64,000 nt of DNA. Source: Thiotrichaceae bacterium (GTDB lineage: Bacteria > Pseudomonadota > Gammaproteobacteria > Beggiatoales > Beggiatoaceae). Positions within the stretch are counted from its first letter, which is position 1. Each line of letters begins with the position of its first letter. Location: NCBI GenBank assembly GCA_026991885.1, contig JALXAQ010000249.1, positions 1 to 64,000 of the forward strand, in the 5' to 3' direction. A program made the translations under genes and the position numbers. The notes beneath the pieces are model-generated. The model had not been told where the DNA came from. It was given only the letters and a program-made list of their open reading frames with translations, and did not search any database. Positions 35,832-44,820 of this stretch are shown piece after piece.

Positions 35832-36443
35832 CTACCCTTCACGTTCTATAGCGCGTGCGAGTGCCGAACGCGACAACATACGTTTAGCATAAGCATTAAG
35901 CGGTTCAGGCTCGATAGACACATTAATCGCTGTTGCAAATTTCAGCGTCTGAGCCACAAGAATATCAGCCACGCTAAAATGCCCGCCAACTATAAATTCA
36001 TTATCACCAAGCCCAATATTGAGTACTTTGGCAACTTCTGAAAACTCCCATAAAGCGGTATCAATAATATCGGAAACACGCCATTTTTTAGGCAAAATAA
36101 ATTGATGCTTAAAGATTGTCCATAATGGTTGCTCAAGCTCCGTCATCACAAAAAAGCACCATTTGTCATAAAGTGCTCGTTCCACCGTTCTCGGTTTTGG
36201 CACTAAACCGGCATCAGGATATTTATCAGCAAGATAAGTACAAATGGCCGCTGATTCTGAGAGTACCAAATCGCCATCAACCAGCGTTGGCACCTTAGCC
36301 GCTGGATTGAGTTTGAGATAGGATGAGCGACGCGCTTCTCTTAATGGACTGGTTTTCACATACTCGTATTCAAGCCCTATTTCTTCCATTGTCCAAACAA
36401 CTCGGGTTGAGCGTGTTTTGGGATAGCCATATAGCTTTATCAT
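35832..36443 (-). CDS. Glutathione S-transferase family protein
   Basis: About 203 residues. The N-terminal thioredoxin-like domain has KLYGYPKTRSTRVVWTMEEI, the cis-proline region KVPTLVDGD and the glutathione-binding LSESAAICTYLADKY. The C-terminal helical domain has the N-capping FSVADILVAQTL. ATG 36443 is favoured by alignment with the family; a GTG at 36467, overlapping the upstream stop, is also possible. The substrate is unknown. Confidence 0.88.
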   Translation of the reverse strand: MIKLYGYPKTRSTRVVWTMEEIGLEYEYVKTSPLREARRSSYLKLNPAAKVPTLVDGDLVLSESAAICTYLADKYPDAGLVPKPRTVERALYDKWCFFVMTELEQPLWTIFKHQFILPKKWRVSDIIDTALWEFSEVAKVLNIGLGDNEFIVGGHFSVADILVAQTLKFATAINVSIEPEPLNAYAKRMLSRSALARAIEREG

Positions 36444-36463
36444 AATTTGGTACTCTTTGGAGT

Positions 36464-37615
36464 TCACAAATAAAATTTAAGTTTAAACAAAACCCCAATT
36501 TCCTCAAACGCCACTTTGTCCCCCATCGCCTTAATAATCATCGGAATACCACGCCCTAGTCCATCAAAATAGCGCAGATTATCTAAGTATTTAACCAAAA
36601 ACATATTACGTGGCGCGGAATTACCGTAACGGATTTTATCCAAAGTCAGCGTATTGGGTAAATTACCCGGCGAAGTTATTTCTAAGCGATCCTGAAAAAG
36701 ATAAACCGTTATCTTGCGCTGGCTTATCGAATAATCCCGATGCGCTACCGCGTTGACTATAGCTTCGCGGACAACTTTGTGGGGGATTAAGATATTTTCT
36801 TTACGTTGATTGCCTTCAATGCTAGAAGAAACGGGTAAAAACAATTGTACTAAACTAGCCGTTTTGTCGATGAGTTCAGGTAAAGTGCCAGTAATTTCTT
36901 TTTTATCTATTAATTCAGCCGTTATATCCGTGCCTTTAAATACAGCAAAAGTAATGGCAGCTTGTGGAAGACGACGTTGTGGTTGTTTGCCAAATAACAG
37001 TAAACCACCTAGCGTCGTGACGGTTTGCCCTTCATCTTGGGTGAAAATATCGGCATTGTGCAAGATATTTACCTGTTCTGTGGATTCCAAATCAGCAAAG
37101 GGGATGTCGTAATAAGTTTGATAATAGTTGCCGATGCTATTTAAATCCAAATCTTTTAGGCTAGTCTTTGCTATTGGAGCGATGTCAAAATGCACCAATC
37201 CGGCTTGCTGAAATAATCGGCTAAGTTCTTCCTTAGTCGCAGTGCGATTAGTGGAACCAGCACGTATCCAATATTTGCCATCTATGGTTTGGTAAGGTTT
37301 GTCTACGCCTTTGGGAATTTTAACGGCAAATACCGTTTTGCCCTGCATTTCGATAGCGGAGGTTTGTAGATTCAGAGCGGGGATGATATTGTGGCGGGTA
37401 ATATTAACCAACCATTCTTCCATATTAGGTTTAGAAACGCCACTGATTGTGCCATCATCTTCTACACCAATTAACAAAATACCCCCTTGGTAATTAGCAA
37501 ATGCCGTGATTTCTCTGGCAACCGCTTCCGGGCGTACCACTGCCGATTTAAATTCCACTTGGGAATTTTCGCCTTGGCTTATGAGTTGTTGTAAGGTATT
37601 TTGGGTTATTTGCAT
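36464..37615 (-). CDS. AlbA_2 (Schlafen-type) DNA-binding domain protein, RecG-like annotation family
   Basis: About 383 residues. The N-terminal AlbA_2 domain shows QVEFKSAVVRPEAVAREITA, GGILLIGVEDDGTISGV and YWIRAGSTNRTATKEEL. A GHKL-like ATPase-type C-terminal domain follows (VVREAIVNAVAHRDYSI, then GRGIPMIIKAMGD). Proteins with this layout are often called transcriptional regulators or putative helicases without experimental support. ATG 37615 is chosen; the frame upstream of it only reads through a palindromic repeat. It ends overlapping a possible GTG start of the GST gene. Confidence 0.87.
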   Translation of the reverse strand: MQITQNTLQQLISQGENSQVEFKSAVVRPEAVAREITAFANYQGGILLIGVEDDGTISGVSKPNMEEWLVNITRHNIIPALNLQTSAIEMQGKTVFAVKIPKGVDKPYQTIDGKYWIRAGSTNRTATKEELSRLFQQAGLVHFDIAPIAKTSLKDLDLNSIGNYYQTYYDIPFADLESTEQVNILHNADIFTQDEGQTVTTLGGLLLFGKQPQRRLPQAAITFAVFKGTDITAELIDKKEITGTLPELIDKTASLVQLFLPVSSSIEGNQRKENILIPHKVVREAIVNAVAHRDYSISQRKITVYLFQDRLEITSPGNLPNTLTLDKIRYGNSAPRNMFLVKYLDNLRYFDGLGRGIPMIIKAMGDKVAFEEIGVLFKLKFYL

Positions 37616-37630
37616 CTTAGTCTTTAGTTT

Positions 37631-37657
37631 GGACGTCCAAGATAAATCTTGGACTCC
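37631..37657. repeat. Palindromic repeat, GTCCAAGATAAATCTTGGAC type
   Basis: A complete 20-base palindrome with flanking GGAC and TCC, between mnmA and the AlbA-domain gene, 7 bases from the mnmA stop. Confidence 0.85.
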
Positions 37658-37664
37658 TATTTTG

Positions 37665-38732
37665 TCAATCAATAATCCCCCCCCCCAAACATTCATCATC
37701 CTGATAAAACACAATAGATTGTCCAGGCGTGACTGCATGTTGCGGTTGACTAAAACTAACTTGACAATTCTCGCCCTCTAAGGCAGTAATCACACAAGCC
37801 TGACTTGACTGACGATAGCGAGTTTTTGCGCTGCACTCAAATGGAATTGGCGGCGCAATCCCACTAATCCAATGTAATTTTTGTGCCTTTAAGCTGCGGC
37901 TAAACAATAGAGGGTGATCGTGCCCTTGTCCCACAATCAAACGATTGTTTGGAATATCTTTTGCCACCACATACCAAGCTTGCCCGCTACCACCGGCTTG
38001 TCCGCCAATTTTTAAACCTTTACGCTGCCCCAGCGTGTAATACATCAAACCATCATGTTCCCCTAAAATCTCTCCATCGGGCGTTTCAATAGTGCCAGGT
38101 TGTGCCGGCAAAAAGCGCGATAGGAATGCTTTAAAAGGGCGCTCCCCAATAAAACAAATGCCAGTACTATCCTTTTTCGCTTGAGTTGCCAAACCTGCCT
38201 GCGCTGCCATTTCGCGCACCGTTGATTTTTGTAAGTCGCCGATAGGAAAATAACTATATGCCAATTGCGATTGCCCTAGCATATATAAAAAATAGCTTTG
38301 ATCTTTGTTAGGATCAACGCCTTTTAACAGATGATAATGTCCGTTTTTTTTATTAAGGCGTACATAATGCCCCGTCGCAATTGCCTCGCCCCCTAAACGC
38401 AGCGCATGTTCCAGAAAAACTTTAAATTTAATTTCGCGGTTACACAAAACATCTGGATTGGGCGTGCGCCCAGCTTGGTATTCTTGCAGACAATGGGCAA
38501 AGACATTCTCCCAATATTCAGTCGCAAAATTGACCGTCTCTAGTGGAATATCTAAAGTATCACAGACAGCTTGAGCATCGCGCAAATCCTCAGCAGCACT
38601 GCAATAATTTTCATCATCATCCTCTTCCCAGTTTTTCATAAACAAGCCATGTACTTCATAGCCTTGTTTTTTCAGGCATAAAGCCGCGACGGAGGAGTCC
38701 ACGCCGCCGGACATGCCAACATAAATACGCAT
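37665..38732 (-). CDS. mnmA: tRNA-specific 2-thiouridylase MnmA
   Basis: Forms 2-thiouridine at the wobble position of tRNAs for Lys, Glu and Gln. The PP-loop motif [12 protein letters not shown] is at the start; the two catalytic cysteines are in [11 protein letters not shown] and STGICFIGE; the C-terminal part has [13 protein letters not shown]. Length 355 is normal. Near the 3' end a run of ten C on the plus strand (37676-37687) codes for glycines and is a likely slippage site. A Nudix gene precedes it, as in E. coli nudJ-mnmA. Confidence 0.96.
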   Translation of the reverse strand: MRIYVGMSGGVDSSVAALCLKKQGYEVHGLFMKNWEEDDDENYCSAAEDLRDAQAVCDTLDIPLETVNFATEYWENVFAHCLQEYQAGRTPNPDVLCNREIKFKVFLEHALRLGGEAIATGHYVRLNKKNGHYHLLKGVDPNKDQSYFLYMLGQSQLAYSYFPIGDLQKSTVREMAAQAGLATQAKKDSTGICFIGERPFKAFLSRFLPAQPGTIETPDGEILGEHDGLMYYTLGQRKGLKIGGQAGGSGQAWYVVAKDIPNNRLIVGQGHDHPLLFSRSLKAQKLHWISGIAPPIPFECSAKTRYRQSSQACVITALEGENCQVSFSQPQHAVTPGQSIVFYQDDECLGGGIID

Positions 38733-38770
38733 GAATTTACCTTAAAAAAAGTTCATCAATTTTTTTTCTT

Positions 38771-38842
38771 GGAGTACAAAGCTAAAGCTTTGTACTCCAT
38801 TTACCCGTCAGAGTAGTAGGAGTCCAAGATTTATCTTGGACG
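38771..38842. repeat. Two palindromes: GGAGTACAAAGC type and GTCCAAGAT type
   Basis: GGAGTACAAAGCTAAAGCTT then TGTACTCC at 38771-38798, and GGAGTCCAAGATTTATCTTG then GACG at 38819-38842. They lie between mnmA and the Nudix gene. Confidence 0.85.
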
Positions 38843-38844
38843 TC

Positions 38845-39285
38845 TCAATATTCTGTAATTAACGACAACGGATAACGTATCCCCCCCAGATAATCATCTA
38901 TGCCGCGCAATACCATTGGGCTGCGTAAATTAGGCAAATTAGCTATTTCGTCTCGTGTCAACCACACAGTACGCAAGATGCCTGTATCTAAAGCGCGATC
39001 TGGCATGTGGCTGTGATGTCTGCCACAATAACATACCCGCAAATAAGTTGTTTGGTTTGTGGGGCTAGTGTATTGATAAATGCCAACAATGGCTTGTGGC
39101 TCAAAATGCCAGGCTGACTCTTCTAAAGTTTCACGAGCAACCGCATCAATCAGCGTTTCGCCTTCATCCCAATGTCCAGCGGGTTGATTAAAAACAGTTG
39201 CGCCGTCTGAGTTTTCTTCAATTAATAAAAAACCTTGTTCAGATTCAATGATCGCAGCAACGGTGACATGAGGTGTCCAATCCAT
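38845..39285 (-). CDS. nudJ: Nudix hydrolase, NudJ-like
   Basis: A 146-residue Nudix pyrophosphatase. The Nudix box is GHWDEGETLIDAVARETLEE. The start MDWTPHVTVAAIIE follows GAGGAGAGATGG; an upstream in-frame ATG is not family-like. NudJ of E. coli hydrolyses nucleoside tri- and diphosphates and HMP-PP, and it lies next to mnmA as here. The symbol is based on this order and similarity. Confidence 0.85.
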   Translation of the reverse strand: MDWTPHVTVAAIIESEQGFLLIEENSDGATVFNQPAGHWDEGETLIDAVARETLEESAWHFEPQAIVGIYQYTSPTNQTTYLRVCYCGRHHSHMPDRALDTGILRTVWLTRDEIANLPNLRSPMVLRGIDDYLGGIRYPLSLITEY

Positions 39286-39359
39286 ATTTATCCATCTCTC
39301 CTCAGGCAAAAAAAAAAATTTTTTTATTATATAGTACTTTTTGTCAAGCATTATACTGA

Positions 39360-39597
39360 TATAGAGTCTATTTTTATTAAAAAATAAAATAAAACAGAAT
39401 ATTATAAGACAAAAAAAATAGCGATTCTATGTGAATCAAATAGTTAAAAATATCAGGCGAGAGAATATATATCATAACTTATTGTTATGTAAAGATTCTT
39501 GTTATACCATTGACTGACGAATAACAATTGAATGTGATTTATAAGGTAATAATATGCTAACATTTCGAGGTGAATTTTAAGCAGGAGAAATAAACGC
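39360..39597 (+). promoter_or_regulatory. AT-rich upstream region of the cbb3 operon with inverted repeats
   Basis: Two symmetric sites are seen: CATAAC-TTATT-GTTATG (39473-39489) and TTGTTAT (39499-39505) facing ATAACAA (39521-39527) across 15 bases. They share the TGTTAT/ATAACA core and could bind a dimeric regulator. A consensus FNR/Anr box (TTGAT-N4-ATCAA) was looked for and not found. The ribosome-binding site AGCAGGAGAAATAAACGC precedes ccoN. Confidence 0.4.
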
Positions 39598-41049
39598 ATG
39601 GTAGAAACCGCATCTATAGCCGGTCAAGAAACCTATAACTACAAGGTCGTTAGGCAATTTGCCATAATGACCATTGTATGGGGCGTTGTCGGTATGACAG
39701 TGGGCGTCTTTATCGCTGCCGAACTGGCTTGGCCTTGGCTTAACAATATTATTGATGTCCCTTATTTTACTTTTGGTCGTTTACGACCTTTACACACTAA
39801 CGCTGTTATTTTTGCCTTTGGCGGATCGGGGTTATTTGCGACTTCTTATTATGTCGTGCAACGCACCTGTCATGTGCGCTTAATTTCGGACAAATTGGCC
39901 GGTTTTACCTTTTGGGGTTGGCAAACCGTCATTGTTTTAGCCGCGATCACTTTACCGCTGGGCCTGACGACGACCAAAGAATATGCTGAGTTAGAATGGC
40001 CGATTGATCTGCTCATTGCAGTCGTGTGGATTACTTATGCCATTGTTTTCTTTGGAACTATTGTCAAGCGAAAAGTCTCGCATATTTATGTGGCTAACTG
40101 GTTTTATGCCGCCTTTATCATCACCATTGCCATGTTGCACATTTTCAATAACTTAGCAGTACCCGTGTCAATGTGGAAATCTTACTCCGCCTACGCTGGT
40201 GTGCAAGATGCAATGGTGCAATGGTGGTATGGTCACAATGCCGTGGGCTTTTTCTTGACAGCCGGCTTTTTAGGCATGATGTACTATTTTGTGCCTAAAC
40301 AAGCACAGCGACCCGTGTATTCCTATCGCTTGTCGATTGTCCACTTTTGGGCACTGATTTTTACCTATATTTGGGCAGGTCCACATCATTTACATTACAC
40401 CGCCTTACCCGATTGGACCCAATCTTTAGGCATGGTCATGTCTCTGATTCTGCTCGCACCGTCTTGGGGCGGTATGATTAACGGGATAATGACATTATCG
40501 GGTGCCTGGGAAAAATTGCGTAGCGATCCCATTTTACGTTTCATGATTGTGTCCATTTCCTTCTATGGTATGTCCACTTTTGAAGGCCCCATGATGGCGA
40601 TTAGGACAGTCAATGCCCTATCACATTACACCGATTGGACGATTGGACATGTGCATTCAGGTGCCCTTGGCTGGGTGGCTATGATCACAATGGGCAGTCT
40701 GTACTATTTAATACCGCGTTTGTTTGGACGTACATTATATAGCATCAAACTCGTTGAGTGGCATTTCTGGACAGCGACGATTGGTGTCGTGCTCTATATT
40801 ACCGCAATGTGGGTTTCCGGCATTATGCAAGGGCTGATGTGGCGTGCAGTCAATGCGGATGGTACTTTGACCTATAGCTTTGTTGAATCAGTGCAAGCCA
40901 TGCATCCTTACTATGTCACTCGTTGGTTAGGGGGCGTATTCTTCCTGATTGGTATGCTGATTATGGCTTATAACATTTGGAAAACGGTGACGAGTCCTAA
41001 AGTTGGCGAAATCAATGATGCCATTGTTGCACCCGCTTTAGCGCACTAA
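39598..41049 (+). CDS. ccoN: cbb3-type cytochrome c oxidase subunit I
   Basis: Catalytic subunit of the high-affinity terminal oxidase, with haem b, haem b3 and CuB in about 12 membrane helices. Family-typical segments: [20 protein letters not shown] near the start, [18 protein letters not shown] (CuB ligand region), [15 protein letters not shown], and [18 protein letters not shown] with the haem-ligating histidines. Length 483 is normal. It is the first gene of ccoNOQP and suggests respiration at low oxygen. Confidence 0.97.
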   Translation: MVETASIAGQETYNYKVVRQFAIMTIVWGVVGMTVGVFIAAELAWPWLNNIIDVPYFTFGRLRPLHTNAVIFAFGGSGLFATSYYVVQRTCHVRLISDKLAGFTFWGWQTVIVLAAITLPLGLTTTKEYAELEWPIDLLIAVVWITYAIVFFGTIVKRKVSHIYVANWFYAAFIITIAMLHIFNNLAVPVSMWKSYSAYAGVQDAMVQWWYGHNAVGFFLTAGFLGMMYYFVPKQAQRPVYSYRLSIVHFWALIFTYIWAGPHHLHYTALPDWTQSLGMVMSLILLAPSWGGMINGIMTLSGAWEKLRSDPILRFMIVSISFYGMSTFEGPMMAIRTVNALSHYTDWTIGHVHSGALGWVAMITMGSLYYLIPRLFGRTLYSIKLVEWHFWTATIGVVLYITAMWVSGIMQGLMWRAVNADGTLTYSFVESVQAMHPYYVTRWLGGVFFLIGMLIMAYNIWKTVTSPKVGEINDAIVAPALAH

Positions 41050-41060
41050 GGAGAGAACAA

Positions 41061-41678
41061 ATGGCTGATGCCCATCAAAAAGTTGAAACAAATATTGGCT
41101 TAATGATCATACTCATCATCGTAGTGGTGAGTATTGGCGGCTTAGTGCAAATCGTGCCGCTATTTTTTATGAGCTCAATGACGGAGCCGGTAGACGGCTT
41201 AAAGCCTTATCCGGCCTTGCAATTAGCGGGGCGCGATATTTATGTCCGTGAATCTTGCATGGTGTGTCATTCTCAAATGATTCGCCCCTTTAGAGCCGAA
41301 ACTGAACGCTATGGTCACTATTCCGTCGCGGGAGAATTTGTTTATGATCGTCCCTTCCAATGGGGTTCTAAACGGACAGGACCTGATTTACACCGTGTCG
41401 GTGGGCGTTATAGTGATGATTGGCACTTTGCCCATTTGATGAATCCACGCGATGTGGTGCCAGAATCGGTGATGCCGGGCTTTCCTTCATTAGCAGATAA
41501 TCTGATTGATGGTGAGGAAGTTCAACACAAGATGCAGGTACTGAAAGATTGGTTCGGTCATCCTTACACCGATGAAGAAATTGCCAATGCACCTCAAGCG
41601 GTGGAAGGCAAAACGGAGATGGAAGCCCTCATCGCCTATCTGCAAAACTTAGGCACATTGATTAAAAACGTGAGGTAA
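41061..41678 (+). CDS. ccoO: cbb3-type cytochrome c oxidase subunit II (mono-haem)
   Basis: Membrane-anchored cytochrome c subunit of the oxidase. It has one N-terminal membrane helix (about 10-36), the haem site [14 protein letters not shown], and [19 protein letters not shown] with the distal methionine later in [10 protein letters not shown]. Length 205 is normal. AGGAGAG precedes the ATG, 11 bases after ccoN. Confidence 0.97.
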   Translation: MADAHQKVETNIGLMIILIIVVVSIGGLVQIVPLFFMSSMTEPVDGLKPYPALQLAGRDIYVRESCMVCHSQMIRPFRAETERYGHYSVAGEFVYDRPFQWGSKRTGPDLHRVGGRYSDDWHFAHLMNPRDVVPESVMPGFPSLADNLIDGEEVQHKMQVLKDWFGHPYTDEEIANAPQAVEGKTEMEALIAYLQNLGTLIKNVR

Positions 41679-41679
41679 C

Positions 41680-41859
41680 ATGGAGATCGTGGCAATTTTA
41701 CAATCCGTTTGGACGATTGTGGTCATGGTCATCTTTTTAAGTGTTGTGGTGTGGGCGTATAGCCGCAAGCGCAAAGTTGAGTTTGATGAAGCGGCTCGCC
41801 TACCCCTAGATGACGATGATTCGGTCGAAGCAACAGTCAAGGAGAAGCATCATGTTTGA
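41680..41859 (+). CDS. ccoQ: cbb3-type oxidase small subunit CcoQ
   Basis: A 59-residue single-helix protein: MEIVAILQSVWTIVVMVIFL continues hydrophobic to about residue 27, followed by a basic then acidic tail (SRKRKVEFDEAARLPLDDDD). It starts one base after the ccoO stop and overlaps ccoP by 8 bases. Position and layout identify it; in relatives CcoQ stabilises the complex. Confidence 0.88.
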   Translation: MEIVAILQSVWTIVVMVIFLSVVVWAYSRKRKVEFDEAARLPLDDDDSVEATVKEKHHV

Positions 41860-42769
41860 TAGCACTATGTTCACAAGTCAATTTTGGGAATGGTATATCA
41901 TCATCCTAACGCTGGGTGGCATTTTAGCGTGTTTTGCCCTGATTTTCTGGTTAGGGCGTGGCCATTCTAAATCCGACGAAAAAGTCGAAACAATGGGGCA
42001 TGTTTGGGACGAAACCCTTGAAGAATACAACAACCCCCTACCTCGCTGGTGGTTGAATATGTTCTACTTCACCTTGTGGTTTAGTATCATCTACTTGATA
42101 CTTTATCCGGGATTGGGCTCATTTGCTGGCATCTTGGGCTGGACTGAACTGAAGCAGTACCAACAAGAAATGGATGCTGCCGAAACGCGCTATGGGCCGA
42201 TTTATGCCAAATATGCTAAGGAACCGATAGCAGGGTTGGCTGAAAATCCTGATGCGGTCATATTGGGTCACCGTTTGTATATGACTTATTGTACTGTTTG
42301 TCATGGCTCTGATGCGAGGGGGGGGCCTGGTTTTCCTAACTTGCGTGATGATGATTGGCTTTATGGTGGTACTCCTGATGCCATTAAAACCACTATTATG
42401 AATGGCCGTCAGGGTACGATGCCCTCTGCCAAACAAAATGGTCTCAAAAGTGATAATGAAATCAATCAGGTAGCGCAATATGTGCGGAGTTTGAGTGGTG
42501 AGCAACATGATCAAGCGGCCGCGACTGAAGGTCAAAAAATATTCGGGCGTGTTTGTTTTGCTTGTCATGGAATGGATGGTAAAGGTATGCAGGCTTTAGG
42601 TGCGCCTAACTTAACTGACAAGATTTGGCTCTATGGTGGTAGTGAAGCGACAATTAAAAAAACTATTACCAAGGGTCGTCAAGGTAAGATGCCAGCTCAT
42701 GGTGAATTTTTGGGTGAGGCTAAAGTGCATTTGTTGGCGACTTATGTTTATAGCTTGTCGCTTGAATAA
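41852..42769 (+). CDS. ccoP: cbb3-type cytochrome c oxidase subunit III (di-haem)
   Basis: About 305 residues. One membrane helix at the N-terminus (FWEWYIIILTLGGILACFAL), a second hydrophobic stretch (WWLNMFYFTLWFSIIYLILY), then two cytochrome c domains with CTVCHG and CFACHG. ATG 41852 with AAGGAG at the right distance is preferred to the in-frame ATG at 41810. It passes electrons from soluble donors to CcoO and CcoN. Confidence 0.96.
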   Translation: MFDSTMFTSQFWEWYIIILTLGGILACFALIFWLGRGHSKSDEKVETMGHVWDETLEEYNNPLPRWWLNMFYFTLWFSIIYLILYPGLGSFAGILGWTELKQYQQEMDAAETRYGPIYAKYAKEPIAGLAENPDAVILGHRLYMTYCTVCHGSDARGGPGFPNLRDDDWLYGGTPDAIKTTIMNGRQGTMPSAKQNGLKSDNEINQVAQYVRSLSGEQHDQAAATEGQKIFGRVCFACHGMDGKGMQALGAPNLTDKIWLYGGSEATIKKTITKGRQGKMPAHGEFLGEAKVHLLATYVYSLSLE

Positions 42770-42770
42770 T

Positions 42771-42866
42771 AACTACAGGGATTATTGATTAACAGGGATA
42801 AGTCAAAACCCTTTGCCCCTAGCCTGTTTTGACTTATCCCTGCTAATAATTAATCCCTGTAGTTCC
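42771..42866. repeat. AGGGATAAGTCAAAACC / TTGACTTATCCCT inverted repeat
   Basis: ACAGGGATTATTGATTAACA and GGGATAAGTCAAAACC face TTTTGACTTATCCCTGC and AATCCCTGTAGT, so the unit is largely self-complementary. It lies between ccoP and ccoG. Confidence 0.85.
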
Positions 42867-42919
42867 TATAGAGTATCCACAAGAATAGTCTTGCTACCCA
42901 TAGCTTTCAAATCCATCTT

Positions 42920-44308
42920 ATGAAAAATTCAAATACTCCCCCCGAAGAACAACAAGGCCTTTACGCCAAACGTGAAAAAATCCATCCCCGCATTGTACTG
43001 GGATATTTTACCCGCCTAAAAGCGCTCAGTGGTGTCATATTATTAGGTCTTTATTACATATCCCCTTGGTTACAATGGGATGGCGAACAAGCGGTCTTAT
43101 TCGATCTACCCGCCCGCAAATTTCACATTTTAGGTCTCACTTTTTGGCCCCAAGACTTCATTTATCTATCATTTGTACTCATTATTGCCGCCCTAACCCT
43201 GTTTTTATTTACCACATTAGCTGGACGCTTATGGTGTGGCTTTGCCTGTCCTCAAACGATTTGGACAGATGCCTTTTTATGGATGGAGCGTCTAGTCGAA
43301 GGCGATAGATCAAAACAAATCAAACTTGACAACGCACCGCTATCATTCCGCAAATTTCGCATTAAAGCGACTAAACATACATTGTGGCTCGTTTTTGCCT
43401 TATTCACAGGCTTCACATTTGTCGGCTTTTTTACGCCTATTCGTGAATTAACCCAAGAAATCATGACATTTAACCTGGGGAGTTGGGAAACCTTTTGGTT
43501 ATTCTTTTATAGTTTTGCCACTTATGGCAATGCCGGCTGGCTACGGGAACAAGTCTGTATTTACATGTGTCCCTATGCCCGCTTTCAAAGTGCCATGTTT
43601 GATAAGGACACCATGATAATCGCCTATGATGAAAAACGCGGAGAAGCCCGAGGCACACGTAAACGTGGCGATAAAAACTATAAAAACAAAGGATTAGGTG
43701 ATTGTCTTGACTGTACCATGTGTGTACAAGTTTGTCCCACGGGCATTGATATCCGTGATGGTTTGCAATATCAATGTATTAGTTGTTCCGCCTGTGTTGA
43801 CGTGTGCGATGACATTATGGACAAAATGGATTATCCCAGGGGCTTGATTCGTTACACCACCGAAAACAGGCTCAATGGCATACCCACCCATATTGTGAGA
43901 CCCCGTCTTTTTGTTTATGGAGGCATATTATTAGCGATTTTCATCGGCATGGGTTATGCCATCAGTAGCCGCTCACTGGTACAATTAGACGTTATTCGTG
44001 ATCGTAGCAGTTTGTTTATAGAAACGGATGCTGGTTTGATTGAAAATGTTTATCGCTTACGCATTATGAACAAAGACAATCATCCGCATGTTTATGACGT
44101 AGCTGCGACGGGAATTGAGGGCTTAAAATTTGCAAAAGAGCATAAAATTGAAGTTGAATCGGGTGACGTGATAACGCTGCCTGTGCGTTTAGTGGCTCAT
44201 CCCGACAAATTAGCTAAACGCAGTACAAAGGTGAACTTCAAATTGACAGCGCAGGATAATCTAGCGTTGACGATTACAGAAGAGGGGCGTTTTTTGGGGC
44301 CTCGATAG
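42920..44308 (+). CDS. ccoG: cbb3 oxidase accessory protein CcoG (RdxA/FixG family)
   Basis: A 462-residue membrane iron-sulfur protein needed for copper handling in cbb3 assembly. Several membrane helices, a conserved WCGFACPQT site, and two 4Fe-4S ferredoxin motifs (CLDCTMCVQVCPTGID and CISCSACVDVCD), then a periplasmic immunoglobulin-like C-terminal domain. It follows ccoNOQP after a repeat. ccoHIS are not in the window. Confidence 0.95.
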   Translation: MKNSNTPPEEQQGLYAKREKIHPRIVLGYFTRLKALSGVILLGLYYISPWLQWDGEQAVLFDLPARKFHILGLTFWPQDFIYLSFVLIIAALTLFLFTTLAGRLWCGFACPQTIWTDAFLWMERLVEGDRSKQIKLDNAPLSFRKFRIKATKHTLWLVFALFTGFTFVGFFTPIRELTQEIMTFNLGSWETFWLFFYSFATYGNAGWLREQVCIYMCPYARFQSAMFDKDTMIIAYDEKRGEARGTRKRGDKNYKNKGLGDCLDCTMCVQVCPTGIDIRDGLQYQCISCSACVDVCDDIMDKMDYPRGLIRYTTENRLNGIPTHIVRPRLFVYGGILLAIFIGMGYAISSRSLVQLDVIRDRSSLFIETDAGLIENVYRLRIMNKDNHPHVYDVAATGIEGLKFAKEHKIEVESGDVITLPVRLVAHPDKLAKRSTKVNFKLTAQDNLALTITEEGRFLGPR

Positions 44309-44316
44309 TCATTTCA

Positions 44317-44355
44317 TTTAAAAATCCTATTTCTTCAAGAAATAGGATTTTTAAA
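44317..44355. terminator. Bidirectional terminator between ccoG and the EF-hand gene
   Basis: AAAAATCCTATTTC and GAAATAGGATTTTT form a 14-bp perfect stem with loop TTCAA, with A and T runs on both sides. It serves both convergent genes. The core matches the hairpin at 32286. Confidence 0.85.
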
Positions 44356-44369
44356 TTTACTACACATTG

Positions 44370-44789
44370 CTATCTTTGTTGGCGATGCTGAATCTGATGT
44401 GCCGTGAACTCTTCTGCGCTGATTTTTCCATTTCCATTGGTATCAAGGTCAGCAAATGAAGGTGCATTACCAAGGTTTCTCATTTGATAACCTTGTTTGA
44501 CCCGTTCTGCTATCCTTTGGTTTCGTGCTTGATAAAATTCATTTTCGACAATATTTCCATCTCCATTTAAGTCAAAATCGGAGAAAACTGGCATATTTCG
44601 TCCCCTTCCCATGCCTCTTCCCATGCCGCGACGTTTTTGCATTTGGGCTTCTTGTCCATCAACCTCATCACTGATGATATTGTTAGCGTCTTTATCGCGT
44701 GCTGGAATTTCTTCGGATTGCGCGGTAATTGGCACAATACCAAAGGCGAGCACTAGCCCTAGTGAAATGACTTTGCTCAAAATGTTCAT
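44370..44789 (-). CDS. Exported EF-hand protein
   Basis: A 139-residue protein with a signal peptide (about 1-25, ending ITAQSEE) and calcium-binding loops DFDLNGDGNIVENEF and DLDTNGNGKISAEEF, plus a partial one, DKDANNIISDE. Between them is a Gly/Met/Arg-rich stretch (KRRGMGRGMGRGRNM). The function is unknown; such small calmodulin-like proteins are common in aquatic gammaproteobacteria. Confidence 0.87.
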   Translation of the reverse strand: MNILSKVISLGLVLAFGIVPITAQSEEIPARDKDANNIISDEVDGQEAQMQKRRGMGRGMGRGRNMPVFSDFDLNGDGNIVENEFYQARNQRIAERVKQGYQMRNLGNAPSFADLDTNGNGKISAEEFTAHQIQHRQQR

Positions 44790-44820
44790 TGTATTACTCC
44801 TTTAGTTGTGTTGATAACTT

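Noticed and set aside
35793-36041. 82-codon ORF after hflD
   Set aside because: It is antisense to the GST gene and begins within repeat sequence.
37676-37687. Run of ten C considered as a frameshift in mnmA
   Set aside because: The frame continues through it and gives a normal MnmA C-terminus (CLGGGIID), so it was kept as intact. A sequencing slip here remains possible.
39360-39597. FNR/Anr binding site before ccoN
   Set aside because: No TTGAT-N4-ATCAA match was found by eye.
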